Below are positions 10,977-20,639 of a DNA stretch of 64,000 nucleotides, piece after piece. A program made the position numbers and the translations under genes. Origin of the DNA: Methanocorpusculum sp. (GTDB taxonomy: Archaea > Halobacteriota > Methanomicrobia > Methanomicrobiales > Methanocorpusculaceae). Each line of letters starts with the position of its first letter. Position 1 is the first letter of the stretch. The stretch covers positions 1 through 64,000 of the forward strand of contig DALTWG010000001.1 of assembly GCA_029987245.1 (NCBI GenBank), in the 5' to 3' direction. The notes beneath the pieces are model-generated. The model did not search any database. It was not told where the DNA came from and saw only the letters and a list, made by a program, of their open reading frames with translations.

Positions 10977-11906
10977 ATGAGTGAACCAAACCCGCAGGAT
11001 CTTCCCTATGATGCAGAAACGCTGCGCCGCATAAATGAACATCCGTGCTACAGTCTGAAGGCAAAACACACCTTCGGCCGCTGTCACGTTGCTGTTGCGC
11101 CGAAATGCAATATTCAGTGCAACTACTGTGTGCGTGATTTTGACTGCGTAAACGAGTCGCGCCCCGGTGTCACGAGCATTGTCCTTACGCCGGACATGGC
11201 TATGGAGCGCATTGATGAAGTCGTTGACAAGATGAAGCACATTAAAGTAGTCGGTATTGCAGGGCCGGGCGACCCGCTTGCAAATCCGCAAACCTTTGAG
11301 ACGCTGAGACTGGTGCATGAAAAGTATCCGGATACGATTCTGTGCATCAGCACAAACGGTCTTCTTCTGCCGGACAAAATCGATGAACTGACAAAATACG
11401 ATGTCAGAAATCTGACGGTGACGTTAAATGCAGTCGATCCGGCGATTGGTGAGAAAATTTATTCGTTCATCGAGTATGAGGGCAAAAAATATCACGGGCG
11501 AGAGGCGGCGGAGATTCTGCTCGACCATCAGATGCGTGGCATCCGCGAGGCGGTGAAGCGCAAGATGCTGGTTAAAATCAATACGGTTTATGTCCCGGGC
11601 GTAAATGACGAGCATATTCCGGAGATTGCAAAGGTTGTGGGCGAAATCGGTGTCTTCAATTTCAATATCATTCCACTGATTCCGCAGTACAAGTTCAAGG
11701 ATATTGTGCCGCCGACGGCTGAGGAGAAGGCGAAGATGCATGAGCGCTGTGCGCCGTTTGTGCGGCAGATGCGGCATTGTCAGCGGTGCCGCGCGGATGC
11801 GGTAGGTCTGCTGGGTAAGGATGTGCAAAGCGGGTTTGACTGCGGCTGCTGCGGCAAGGGCGACGGTTCGGGCGGCAAGTGCGGGCTGGGAAAGAAAGGG
11901 GAATGA
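10977..11906 (+). CDS. nifB: NifB radical SAM protein (FeMo-cofactor precursor synthesis)
   Basis: NifB builds the carbide-containing 8Fe core (NifB-co) of nitrogenase cofactor by radical SAM chemistry. Seen: the radical SAM cysteines in APKCNIQCNYC (CxxxCxxC), a GIAGPGDPLANP glycine-rich SAM motif, and the NifB-specific HCQRCRADAVGLLG near the C-terminus, followed by a Cys/Gly-rich tail. The open frame extends to 10905, but a TATA-like CTTAAATA at 10943-10950 lies about 30 bases ahead of ATG 10977 (MSEPNPQDL), so a leaderless 309-aa product is preferred. No other nif gene is in the window. Confidence 0.92.
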   Translation: MSEPNPQDLPYDAETLRRINEHPCYSLKAKHTFGRCHVAVAPKCNIQCNYCVRDFDCVNESRPGVTSIVLTPDMAMERIDEVVDKMKHIKVVGIAGPGDPLANPQTFETLRLVHEKYPDTILCISTNGLLLPDKIDELTKYDVRNLTVTLNAVDPAIGEKIYSFIEYEGKKYHGREAAEILLDHQMRGIREAVKRKMLVKINTVYVPGVNDEHIPEIAKVVGEIGVFNFNIIPLIPQYKFKDIVPPTAEEKAKMHERCAPFVRQMRHCQRCRADAVGLLGKDVQSGFDCGCCGKGDGSGGKCGLGKKGE

Positions 11907-11917
11907 AATACTTTTTT

Positions 11918-11966
11918 GCTACTGGAGAAAACTGATTCTCAATCAGTTTTCTCCAGTGGTATTTTT
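11918..11966 (+). terminator. Strong hairpin terminator after nifB
   Basis: A perfect 17-bp inverted repeat (11921-11937 with 11941-11957, loop CTC), extendable by one or two pairs, is followed by ATTTTTG. It lies 15 bases after the nifB stop and before the promoter of the P-type ATPase. Confidence 0.8.
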
Positions 11967-12038
11967 GCGTAAGCCTGCGCCACCGCAATAAAACCCGCAG
12001 AGATATCTTTTAAAAACACCAACACTATTGCAAAGAAA

Positions 12039-14402
12039 ATGACCCGCCATCAAACACCCGCGACCGGCCTTACCGCGCCGCAAGTCCGCGAAAGAAAAAA
12101 CAGCGGCCTTGGCAACGATACCAGCATCAAAGTAAGCAAAAGCGTCTTTCAGATATTTGTCACCAACATCTTCACCTACTTCAACCTCATCTTCGCCGTC
12201 CTCGGCGTCTTCGTCTGCACCGCCTTCGATGGAAAAGACTGGTCTTTTATCTTCCAACTCTCCTTTCTCCTCGTCGTTATCGCAAACACCATAATCGGCA
12301 TCGTACAGGAACTGCGCGCAAAACGTGTTCTTGACAAAATGATTATCCTCAACGCACCGAAAACAACCGTCATCCGCGACGGAGTAACAGCAACAATCCC
12401 CTCCGCCGACCTGGTAAAAGACGACCTCATCATCTTAAACGCAGGAAACACAATACCCGCAGACGCCCGCATCTGCACCGGCACAGTCGCTGTCAATGAA
12501 TCACTTCTTACCGGAGAAGAACGCGAAATCAAAAAACAGCCCGGCGACGAACTCTTTTCAGGAAGCTGGATAGCTGCCGGAACCTGCACCGCCATACTGG
12601 AAAAAGTAGGCAGCGAATCCTATGCCGCAAAACTCTCGGTAGAAGCAAAAAAGATGAAACGCAGCGAACAGTCAGAAATGACCGTTTCAGTAAACAACCT
12701 GCTGAAATGGATAGGCATAATCATTCTGCCGGTGGGCATACTGCTTTTCATCAACTCCTTCGTCGCGCAGGCAAACACCTATGCAAACAGCGTGTTTTCA
12801 GTCGCCGGCGCAATAACCGCAATGATTCCCGAAGGCCTCTATCTTCTGATGTCAGTCGTACTTGCCGTCGGCACCGTCCGGCTTGCAAAACGCAGAGTTC
12901 TGCTCCATGAAATGAAAAGCATCGAGTCGCTTGCCCGTGTCGATATATTGTGCGTGGATAAAACCGGCACCATTACCCAGCCGAAAATGCAAATAGCCTC
13001 CGTCATGGAATTTACCGCCGGCGCGGCAGATAAACTCAAGACCTATGTATCCGATGCGGTTGACAGCAACAGCACGATGCAGGCATTGAAAGAATATTAT
13101 GCTGATGCAACGGGCACGGGCGAAAACGCCGCGCCTGCGCTTGCACCGCTTGAAGTCACTGCCTTTTCCTCGTCGACAAAATACGGATTCATCCGCTACG
13201 CGGATGAAACACTCTATCTTGGAGCGCCGGAATTTCTCTTAAGCGGCGATGCACTTGCAAAATTCAGCGCGGCAACGCTTGAGAATATAAAAAAAGGCGA
13301 GCGGGTGCTTGTTCTTGCAAAAGAATCCGACACGGAAAAAACCGCAATTGCCGCAGTGATGCTCAATAACGCCCTGCGGGAAAATGCAGTCGAGACATTT
13401 TCCTATTTTTACAGCCAGGGCGTAGCAATCAAGGTCATTTCCGGTGACAATCCTGTTACTGTATCAGAAGTCGCCCGCCGGGCCGGTATTGAAGGCGCAG
13501 AAAAGTATGTGGACGCGACAACACTTGTCTCTGAGGAGGATATTGAAAAAGCCGCGACCGCATACACCGTATTTGGCAGAGTAACACCGGCACAGAAAAG
13601 AAGTCTGGTTCTTGCCCTGAAAAAAGCAGGTCATACCGTTGCCATGACCGGCGACGGCGTTAATGACATCCTTGCCATGAAAGATGCCGACTGCAGTATT
13701 GCCATGGCATCAGGCAGCGATGCCGCCTGTCAGGCATCCCAGGTCGTTTTGCTGGATTCTGATTTCTCCTGCATGCCTGATGTTGTTTTGGAAGGCCGGC
13801 GCGCAATCAACAATCTCCAGCGCTCGGCAATTCTTTTCCTCTCCAAGAACACGTTCTCCCTGATTCTTTCACTGATGGCGCTGATTCTCTGCTTTACCTA
13901 TCCGCTGCAGCCGTCGCAAATTATGATTGTAAGTGTCTTTACCATAGGCCTTCCCGGTCTGCTTCTGGCGGTCGAGCCAAACAAAGCAAGAATCAAGGGT
14001 AAATTTATCAAAAATGTGCTGCTGAAAGCGCTTCCCGCCGGAATTACCAGTTCTCTTTCGATAACGGTTATGGCACTCTACGGCGCCTGGGACCATGCAA
14101 ACCCGTCAGTTCTTGCTACGTGCGCGACTATAGTTCTTGCAACAGTCGGGTTCATGATTCTTCGGCGCATCAGTTCTCCGATGAGCAAATACCGGGTGTT
14201 TGTGTATCTGTTCAGCATTGCAGGTTTTATTGCAGCGGCTTTGTTTTTGCCATGGTTCTTCGGCCTGGTGGCGCTGCCGGTTGAGGATATTATCGCGGTT
14301 GCGCTTATTATTGCTGTTGCAGAGGGGGTCTTCTACTTTGTTTCAAAAGGAGTGGACAGAATTCTGGATAAGGAGATGAAAAAAGATGCAGCCCGAACTT
14401 AA
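12039..14402 (+). CDS. P-type cation-transporting ATPase (CtpE-like)
   Basis: An ATP-driven cation pump in the cytoplasmic membrane, 787 aa. Seen: the phosphorylation motif DKTGT with the Asp at residue 307, the actuator motif LTGE, the hinge motif TGDGVNDILAMKDAD, and PEGL at 264-267 in the fourth membrane helix. PEGL and the overall length fit the CtpE group of mycobacteria, reported as calcium pumps; there are no N-terminal heavy-metal domains (no CxxC), which argues against copper or zinc. The cation is inferred, not shown. The gene stands alone and is convergent with the DUF5350 gene. Confidence 0.88.
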   Translation: MTRHQTPATGLTAPQVRERKNSGLGNDTSIKVSKSVFQIFVTNIFTYFNLIFAVLGVFVCTAFDGKDWSFIFQLSFLLVVIANTIIGIVQELRAKRVLDKMIILNAPKTTVIRDGVTATIPSADLVKDDLIILNAGNTIPADARICTGTVAVNESLLTGEEREIKKQPGDELFSGSWIAAGTCTAILEKVGSESYAAKLSVEAKKMKRSEQSEMTVSVNNLLKWIGIIILPVGILLFINSFVAQANTYANSVFSVAGAITAMIPEGLYLLMSVVLAVGTVRLAKRRVLLHEMKSIESLARVDILCVDKTGTITQPKMQIASVMEFTAGAADKLKTYVSDAVDSNSTMQALKEYYADATGTGENAAPALAPLEVTAFSSSTKYGFIRYADETLYLGAPEFLLSGDALAKFSAATLENIKKGERVLVLAKESDTEKTAIAAVMLNNALRENAVETFSYFYSQGVAIKVISGDNPVTVSEVARRAGIEGAEKYVDATTLVSEEDIEKAATAYTVFGRVTPAQKRSLVLALKKAGHTVAMTGDGVNDILAMKDADCSIAMASGSDAACQASQVVLLDSDFSCMPDVVLEGRRAINNLQRSAILFLSKNTFSLILSLMALILCFTYPLQPSQIMIVSVFTIGLPGLLLAVEPNKARIKGKFIKNVLLKALPAGITSSLSITVMALYGAWDHANPSVLATCATIVLATVGFMILRRISSPMSKYRVFVYLFSIAGFIAAALFLPWFFGLVALPVEDIIAVALIIAVAEGVFYFVSKGVDRILDKEMKKDAART

Positions 14403-14472
14403 CAGTTGCATCACATTCAATGATTTCTCTTTCAAAACTCTGATATAACAATCACTAACGAAATCAAAACAG

Positions 14473-14498
14473 AAAAAAATGCGGGAACCAAAGTTCCC
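14473..14498 (-). terminator. Terminator of the ArgH-GatDE-DUF5350 run
   Basis: On the minus strand GGGAAC (14498-14493) pairs with GTTCCC (14488-14483) around a four-base loop and is followed by seven T residues. It lies 25 bases after the DUF5350 stop codon. Confidence 0.7.
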
Positions 14499-14522
14499 TA
14501 TTACACAACAAACCAAAACGCC

Positions 14523-14795
14523 TTAACGCTTCGACTTTGCCTTTGCGCCCATCATGGAAGCCTTCGAGCGGCGGATCCGGCGGCGGACTCTCTCGTCTGC
14601 TACCTTCGGACCGCGACCGCGGCCCTGCTGCTGGGAGTTTGCCATGCGGCTCTCAATCTTGGTTACGATAGCTGCTCTCTTGAATCTCTGATTCGGTCCC
14701 GGCTTCTTGACCTCGCCCTCTTTCTGGGGGACAAGGCGAATCTGACCGTTGACACCTTTTACCTGGTGCCAGTTAATACTGCCTGTTTTGCCCAT
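14523..14795 (-). CDS. Small basic protein, DUF5350-like
   Basis: A 90-aa strongly basic protein beginning MGKTGSINWHQVKGVNGQIRL and ending RRSKASMMGAKAKSKR. It resembles the DUF5350 family of Methanomicrobiales-type archaea. The charge suggests nucleic-acid or ribosome binding, but no function is known. AAGGAG lies about eight bases ahead of the ATG. It follows gatE by 72 bases and may be read as the last gene of that run; a terminator follows. Confidence 0.8.
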   Translation of the reverse strand: MGKTGSINWHQVKGVNGQIRLVPQKEGEVKKPGPNQRFKRAAIVTKIESRMANSQQQGRGRGPKVADERVRRRIRRSKASMMGAKAKSKR

Positions 14796-14867
14796 ATTTT
14801 GAACTCCTTATCTTGTTGGTTTCACATTCACTTAAAGATATCTCTCTGACACGCCGAATGTTCCTCC

Positions 14868-16700
14868 TTAGAGGACCTTTCCAAGCTCGTCATTTAAGAC
14901 CTCGGAAACGACTTTCCCGTCGATTCTGCCGCGTACCTCCTTCATAACAACGCCCATCACCGGACCAAGCGCCGCTTTGCCGCGCGATTTAATAAACTCC
15001 ACGCGCTCGGAAACGACACCCTTCACCAGCTTTTCCAAATCATCGCGCGAGAACGCCGGCGCCACTTTGGAGATAGCCTCCTGCACCGGCATACCCTTTG
15101 CGCAGGCAGTAAGGATATCCTGGACCGCCTCTTTTGCCGCCTGCCCGGCCTCAATCGCCTTCATGACACCGATAAGGGCGTCATCGGAAATTTTGTCCAC
15201 ATCCACATTCAGGCGGCCGAGCTCTTTAAGCGTGCCAAGAATCGTACGGGCGGCAAAGACCGGACGCACACCTTCAGAAACCGCGCGCTCAAACAGCGGC
15301 AGCTTCTCCGAATATGCCATCTGATGCGCCATACCCTCATCAAGACCCAGCTCGCCGGCAAACTTCTGTTCCTTCACCGTCAGCAGGTCCGGAATCTGAA
15401 TTGACGCAAAATACTCATCCGAGACCGGAACCGGTAAAATATCAGTCTCCGGATACATGCGGGCCGCCCCCGGGAGCGGACGCATATACGCAGTAGAGCC
15501 GCCCTCAAGCATCTTGCGCGTCTCCTCCGGCACGCCCTCAAAAGCCATGCGGGCGCGCCTGATAATCATCTGCATCGCACACCGGCATTTCTCCTCGGTT
15601 GCAGCAACAATTACGACTGCATCATCCTTACCGGCGCCAAGCGTCTCTTTGAGGACCTTAACCTCGTCGGCGGTTACGCCGTAGTTCGGCAGCTCGTCGG
15701 TGTGGAACAGACCGCCCACACCGCACTTCTTTGCGTAATCAGACATTTCCGAGCCAAGCCGCCGCCCCGGCTGGATTTCAAGACCAACCAGACCGTTGAA
15801 ACCGTGCAGGACCGTTCCCAGAATAACTTTTGCCTTCTTTAACACATTCGATTTCGTGCCGGCAAAGACCTGCGTTACGTCATACACCTCGCCGTTGACA
15901 AGCGCATTGCGGGCCACTAATTCATCCCGGATGGCAAGAAGAGAGAGCTGTCTCTGCACCTCGCGCCGGACCACCTCGGCGATTAAATCAAGTTCCTGCA
16001 CGCCCTTGATTTCCACACGGGCGCCGTCGGCGATGGAAACATTCACATCCTGACGGATGGTGCCAAGACCGCGCTTTACCCGCCCGGTTGAACGCAGCGT
16101 CATGCCGATGTACTGCGCAACATCGTGGACCTCTTCGGGTGTGTGCATGCACGGCGCCGTGGTGATTTCAATGAGCGGAATGCCGAGGCGGTCCACCGAC
16201 CAGATGGTGCCTTCAACCCGCTGGCAGGCGTCTTCCTCGACCGCCACCGTCTCAATCCGGCAGGTATCGGCGACCGCGCCGTTGAGCGCCACAAGCGCCG
16301 TGCGCTGGAAGCCGCTTGTTGCCGAGCCGTCAACAATCATTTTGCGCATAGTGTGGACTTCCGCAAGAGGCGTCATTTTAAACATTTTGGCGATGGTGAG
16401 GACAATATCAAGCGCATCGCGGTTCAGCGGCGCGGGCGGTTCTTCATCGATTTCCACAAGACCGGTGGTGTCATACGTGTAGTAGGTAAACAGCCGGTCC
16501 TGCATGAGTTCCTCTTTTGCCGCCCGGTCGACATCACCCATCTCCGAGGCTGCAACCCGGAGATAGCGGTGTACCTCACCGGTGTGCTCGGCCGAGTCGC
16601 GAATTACCGTCGGCGAGTGACAGAACAGTTTTTCTTTGGTGTTCAACTGCTGGTGAATTTCAATACCGGCCTTAAGACCGAGGGCTTTGTAGTCTACCAT
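14868..16700 (-). CDS. gatE: Glu-tRNA(Gln) amidotransferase subunit E
   Basis: Archaeal GatDE converts Glu-tRNA-Gln to Gln-tRNA-Gln; GatE carries the kinase/amidation site and the tRNA-binding tail. 610 aa. Seen: the GatB/E opening GLKAGIEIHQQLNTKEKLFCHSP, a cradle motif IDEEPPAPLNRDAL, an AspRS-like insertion in the middle, and the C-terminal YqeY-like helical domain from about 460. An upstream in-frame ATG exists, but GGAGGTG lies right ahead of ATG 16700 (MVDYKALG), inside the end of gatD, and one base separates the two genes, so they are coupled. Confidence 0.96.
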   Translation of the reverse strand: MVDYKALGLKAGIEIHQQLNTKEKLFCHSPTVIRDSAEHTGEVHRYLRVAASEMGDVDRAAKEELMQDRLFTYYTYDTTGLVEIDEEPPAPLNRDALDIVLTIAKMFKMTPLAEVHTMRKMIVDGSATSGFQRTALVALNGAVADTCRIETVAVEEDACQRVEGTIWSVDRLGIPLIEITTAPCMHTPEEVHDVAQYIGMTLRSTGRVKRGLGTIRQDVNVSIADGARVEIKGVQELDLIAEVVRREVQRQLSLLAIRDELVARNALVNGEVYDVTQVFAGTKSNVLKKAKVILGTVLHGFNGLVGLEIQPGRRLGSEMSDYAKKCGVGGLFHTDELPNYGVTADEVKVLKETLGAGKDDAVVIVAATEEKCRCAMQMIIRRARMAFEGVPEETRKMLEGGSTAYMRPLPGAARMYPETDILPVPVSDEYFASIQIPDLLTVKEQKFAGELGLDEGMAHQMAYSEKLPLFERAVSEGVRPVFAARTILGTLKELGRLNVDVDKISDDALIGVMKAIEAGQAAKEAVQDILTACAKGMPVQEAISKVAPAFSRDDLEKLVKGVVSERVEFIKSRGKAALGPVMGVVMKEVRGRIDGKVVSEVLNDELGKVL

Positions 16701-16701
16701 T

Positions 16702-17946
16702 TTAGGCACCTCCAAAATCAAATTCGCCTTTCAGATTTTTCTGCATAAGGGCGGCAGCGCCTCCTTCAGGTGCGTTTGCAAGCACCCACATCAGTTTTAC
16801 CAGGGCAACCTCCGGAAGCATGGAGCCGCCTTCAATAACGCCCGCGTTCAAGAGGTCGCGGCCCGTTTCATAGACGCGGTCGCAGACCGAGCCTGCCTGG
16901 CACTGGGAGGTCATGACAACCGTTGTGCCCGCGTCAGCGAGGGCTTTGATTTTCGGGATGCAGTCGGTGCCCACATGACCAAGTCCGGTGCCGGCGATAA
17001 CAAGTCCCTTATATCCGGCGAATGCATCGAGAACCGCCGGGTTCATGCCCGGATAGTACTGCAGCAATCCGCAGTGCGGCTCAAGTTTATCATGGAGCGC
17101 AAGAGCATTGACCCCGCGGCGGACCGCATCAGAGGCAAGGTGTACCGCCCCTTCCGGATAGGTGACAGAACCCACCGGGGCTCTGCCGATGCTCTGGAAA
17201 GCGTCCCGGCGCGAGGTGTGGTTCTTTCGAACACGGGTTGCGCGGTGCAGGGAGCATGCCATGTCATCGGAGGTCGCATGCATACAGACCACAACCTCGC
17301 CGAGTTCGCTAATACCCGCCTTTGCAGAGCATATTGCATTCATGGCGTTATCTGACGAGGGGCGGTCAGCGCTTCTCTGTGCGCCGACGAAAATAACCGG
17401 GGCAGGGGTGTCAAGCATGAAAGAAAGTGCCGCCGCACTGTAGAGCATCGTGTCGGTGCCGTGGGTAATGATAATGCCTTTTGCCCCGGATTCAAGTTCA
17501 GCATAGACAGCGCGGGCAAGCTCCTGCCACATCACCGGGTTCATGTTTTCAGAGAGCACATTAAACGGCTGCAGGGTGTGATACTGCGCAATTTTTGCAA
17601 GTTCGGGGATGCTGCGTAAAATATCTTCGGCGGTGAATTTGGAAGACACTGCGCCGGTCCGGTAATCCACGGTGCTTGCAATCGTTCCGCCGGTCGAGAT
17701 AATGGAAAGTTTTGGAAGACTTGCGTCCTGCGCGGGGGCAGCCGGTTTTTCTGCGGTCTGTGCCGCGGCGGAGGCTGCTGCCTCCCCTTCAACCTCGCGG
17801 AGCGTACAGAGATTTTCCGGCACGCAGATATTGTATCCGCTGGATAATTTTACGATGGCATTGCTGCCTGCTGCATTAATGTAAATGCCTTGTAAGGTGA
17901 GTCCTGCAAATGCGACGCTCACCGGGTCACTGTTTGAAAATGTCAT
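16702..17946 (-). CDS. gatD: Glu-tRNA(Gln) amidotransferase subunit D
   Basis: An L-asparaginase-type subunit that frees ammonia from glutamine for GatE. 414 aa. Seen: an N-terminal beta-barrel domain of about 80 residues; a low-complexity Ala-rich linker (EGEAAASAAAQTAEKPAAPAQ); then the asparaginase core with ISTGGTIAS containing the first catalytic Thr, and THGTDTM containing the second Thr/Asp pair; and a conserved Lys in the TSRRDAFQS region. It overlaps argH by four bases (ATGA) and lies one base ahead of gatE. Confidence 0.96.
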   Translation of the reverse strand: MTFSNSDPVSVAFAGLTLQGIYINAAGSNAIVKLSSGYNICVPENLCTLREVEGEAAASAAAQTAEKPAAPAQDASLPKLSIISTGGTIASTVDYRTGAVSSKFTAEDILRSIPELAKIAQYHTLQPFNVLSENMNPVMWQELARAVYAELESGAKGIIITHGTDTMLYSAAALSFMLDTPAPVIFVGAQRSADRPSSDNAMNAICSAKAGISELGEVVVCMHATSDDMACSLHRATRVRKNHTSRRDAFQSIGRAPVGSVTYPEGAVHLASDAVRRGVNALALHDKLEPHCGLLQYYPGMNPAVLDAFAGYKGLVIAGTGLGHVGTDCIPKIKALADAGTTVVMTSQCQAGSVCDRVYETGRDLLNAGVIEGGSMLPEVALVKLMWVLANAPEGGAAALMQKNLKGEFDFGGA

Positions 17947-19418
17947 GCTAATTCCTGTATTTTTGCTGCTATTTTTTCGTCTGCGTCTTCGAGTGCATCA
18001 CGCAGGATGTCGGAAGTAACCTCGTCCTGCACCAGCTGAATATCGGCAACCTGAATCGCCTTTTTGACCAGTTTCGGATTCGGCGAGCCAAACGTCTTCT
18101 TCGCTTTCAGATTCTCGCGCGGGTTGAGCACTTTGTCAATCAGGCTTTGCGTCAGCCCTTTCTTTTTTAAAGACCCCGCCCCGACTTCTTTAGCCGCTTT
18201 TTCCAGTGTTTCAAGGTCAAGGCTGCCTAATTTAACCGCCCGGCCGACAATATTGTGCGATGTCCTGAAAGGAAGGTTGTATTCGCGCACCATGAAGTCG
18301 GCAAGTTCCGTTGCGGTCGTGTTGCCGGCTTTTGCCTGCTTTTTCATGGCTGCCTCGTCAAACTCCGCGGTGTCGACAATTTCTGCAAGAAGCGACAAAG
18401 ATGCGCCGACTTGCGAAAAAGCACTCCAGAGATGCGGGTTTAAGTCCTGCAAATCCCGGTTGTAACTCATGGGCAGGGATTTGACAAGAGTAAGGCCTGA
18501 AGCCAGTTCGCCGCAGACGGCAGCGGATTTCGCCCGCATAATTTCAAGGGTGTCGGGGTTTTTCTTCTGGGGCATGATGCTCGAGGTCGAGCAGTAAGCG
18601 TCATTTAAAACAACGAAGTGCACCAGGGGACTTGACCAGAGGATGAGTTCCTCGCACATGCGGCTGACGTTTGTCATGAGAATGGAGAGGTCCGCAAGGC
18701 TTTCGAGAATGAAATCCCGGTTTGCAACGCCATCCATGGAGTTTTCCATGGGGCTCGCAAAGCCGAGGAGTTCTGCGGTATAGTCCCGGTCCAGATTAAA
18801 GCCGGTGCCTGCGAATGCGGCGCTTCCCAGCGGGCATTTGTTGAGGCGGGCGTAGGTGTCGAAGATGCGCGAGCTGTCGCGGGCGAAGAGGTTCTCATAG
18901 GAGAGAAGATAGTGCGCTAAGGTTGTCGGCTGCGCATGCTGAAGATGAGTAAAGCCCGGCATAAGGGTGTTGATGTGTTCTTCGGCCCGCGCTAAAAGCA
19001 CGCGGCGCAGTTCAAAGGTGCCCGCTAAAGTCTGCAAAAGGAGTTCGCGGGTGCGCATTTTCAGGCAGGTCGCTACTTCGTCGTTGCGGGACCGGCCTAA
19101 ATGCATGCGGCCGCCGGCGTCGGCGCCCGCGTCTTCTATAAGGCAGGCTTCGATTCCTGCATGGATGTCTTCGCGTGTTTCGTCGAAGGCGCCGTCCGGG
19201 ACGCCGTTTTCAAGGTAGCCGTGCAGGACGGTTAGGAGTTTTTTTGCTGACGCAGAGTCTATTAACTGCTGTTTTTCAAGCATCAGGACGTGCGCCATGT
19301 CGACTTTGAGGTCGCAGACGGCTATCTCGCGGTCGGCACGCATGGAAGAAAGATAGTCTTCCACCAGAGCGCTTCGCTCGGCGTCAAGTCTGCCGCTTCG
19401 TATTTGATCTGTTGCCAT
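17943..19418 (-). CDS. argH: Argininosuccinate lyase
   Basis: Splits argininosuccinate into arginine and fumarate, the last step of arginine synthesis. 491 aa. Seen: the fumarase/lyase superfamily signature SSIMPQKKNPDTLEIMR carrying the catalytic Ser and Lys, the HLGRSRNDEVAT segment and FTHLQHAQPTTLAHY containing the general-acid His. It is first in a tight argH-gatD-gatE run; a shared regulation of arginine and Gln-tRNA supply is possible but unproven. A 117-base gap separates it from the upstream NERD gene. Confidence 0.96.
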   Translation of the reverse strand: MATDQIRSGRLDAERSALVEDYLSSMRADREIAVCDLKVDMAHVLMLEKQQLIDSASAKKLLTVLHGYLENGVPDGAFDETREDIHAGIEACLIEDAGADAGGRMHLGRSRNDEVATCLKMRTRELLLQTLAGTFELRRVLLARAEEHINTLMPGFTHLQHAQPTTLAHYLLSYENLFARDSSRIFDTYARLNKCPLGSAAFAGTGFNLDRDYTAELLGFASPMENSMDGVANRDFILESLADLSILMTNVSRMCEELILWSSPLVHFVVLNDAYCSTSSIMPQKKNPDTLEIMRAKSAAVCGELASGLTLVKSLPMSYNRDLQDLNPHLWSAFSQVGASLSLLAEIVDTAEFDEAAMKKQAKAGNTTATELADFMVREYNLPFRTSHNIVGRAVKLGSLDLETLEKAAKEVGAGSLKKKGLTQSLIDKVLNPRENLKAKKTFGSPNPKLVKKAIQVADIQLVQDEVTSDILRDALEDADEKIAAKIQELA

Positions 19419-19535
19419 GAGTTGTTAATACCACTATTATATATGCGCTGGTGAGATATGTAGTTCTCTGTTTGGAGGGCTGGTTAAAAATCACCGGTTT
19501 TGGTCAAACCGGAAAAAGAGAAAATGGATAGACGG

Positions 19536-20636
19536 TTATCCGAAATATGACTCGAAATCCGCGCCGTCAGCCCCGCGCGCCTCCCCTGCCTTCGAAAGCC
19601 GCGCAATATGCTTCAGCCGTGCAAGGTAAGGCACCTGCACCGCCGGAAGAAGTGCAGAAACAATCCGGTCAACCTCCGCCGGCGAATATTCCTTTACAAC
19701 ATCCTCTGTCTCCTTGGGAAACGCCTTTTTCATCAGAGAAAAAGACATAACCTCCTTTTGCAGCCCGGCGGGGACCTTGAGCAGCGCATCGTCGCCGAAG
19801 ACAATTTTTGAAACCATCCGGGGCGCCGGTGCCGGCAGGAATGCTTCGAGCGCTTCAATATGGCCCGCATTCTGCTTCACCGGGTTGTAGAGTTTTGTCT
19901 TGTACCCGTTGTCATACGAAACATTCCACTGTTTCATCCCTGCAGCACCGGTAACAAGCCCGGAATAGTTTTTGCACTCAATGACATAGACGCCTGAAAC
20001 ATGCACCAGCAGGCAGTCGATTTCTGTATATTTCCCGCGGCCAAGCGGGACGTAGAGATTGGATAAAACTTTGTGATAACCCTTGATTTTATTGCTTTTC
20101 AGAAACGCTGCGACATCGTCTTCAAACTCCGCGCCCCTGGTATATGAAGTGAGGCGCAGATAACATGCCTTTGCCTCGGACTCTGACATTTTGGAAAGGT
20201 CTTTGATTTTAGGCCAGGCAATGCGGGAATCAAATTCGTCCAGACTGCTTTGTGTGTCTTCTTTCCAGAGGTCGGCATACGCCTCATAGCCTTCGGCGCA
20301 GACTGCATCGCCGCCGGCTTCCTTAGCTGAAGATGCTGCCGCGGTTTTTGCCTTCGGCTTCGGCTTCGGATTTGCCGGGCTTTTTTTCGCCGGGCTTGCG
20401 ATTTTTGCCGCCTGCTTTGGTTTCTGTTTTGCATCCTCCTTTGCTTCCTGCTTCGCATCCGCTTTCGCCTGCGGTTTTGTCCCGTTTTTCTTTTTCACGG
20501 CGGATTTTGCGGGCTGTGCCCTCTTTTTCTTTTTGGCGCCCTTTTTTTTGCGCCCGGCGTATATATAAATAAAAAAGCCGGTGAGAAGCGCAAGAAGCGC
20601 TAAAACAAGGATTACCCAGAGCCAGATTATATCCAT
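19536..20636 (-). CDS. Membrane-anchored NERD (nuclease-related domain) protein
   Basis: 366 aa. Seen: an N-terminal membrane helix (IIWLWVILVLALLALLTGFFI), a long Lys/Ala/Pro-rich linker of about 85 residues (repeated KPKPKAK-type tracts), and a NERD domain at about 165-270 with the nuclease-fold signature YTEIDCLLVHVSGVYVIECKNYSG (Glu, Asp, Glu-x-Lys). NERD domains are restriction-endonuclease-like, and many are of unknown role. The topology places the domain on the cytoplasmic side. It starts three bases after the U32 gene stop. Confidence 0.85.
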   Translation of the reverse strand: MDIIWLWVILVLALLALLTGFFIYIYAGRKKKGAKKKKRAQPAKSAVKKKNGTKPQAKADAKQEAKEDAKQKPKQAAKIASPAKKSPANPKPKPKAKTAAASSAKEAGGDAVCAEGYEAYADLWKEDTQSSLDEFDSRIAWPKIKDLSKMSESEAKACYLRLTSYTRGAEFEDDVAAFLKSNKIKGYHKVLSNLYVPLGRGKYTEIDCLLVHVSGVYVIECKNYSGLVTGAAGMKQWNVSYDNGYKTKLYNPVKQNAGHIEALEAFLPAPAPRMVSKIVFGDDALLKVPAGLQKEVMSFSLMKKAFPKETEDVVKEYSPAEVDRIVSALLPAVQVPYLARLKHIARLSKAGEARGADGADFESYFG

Positions 20637-20639
20637 AAC

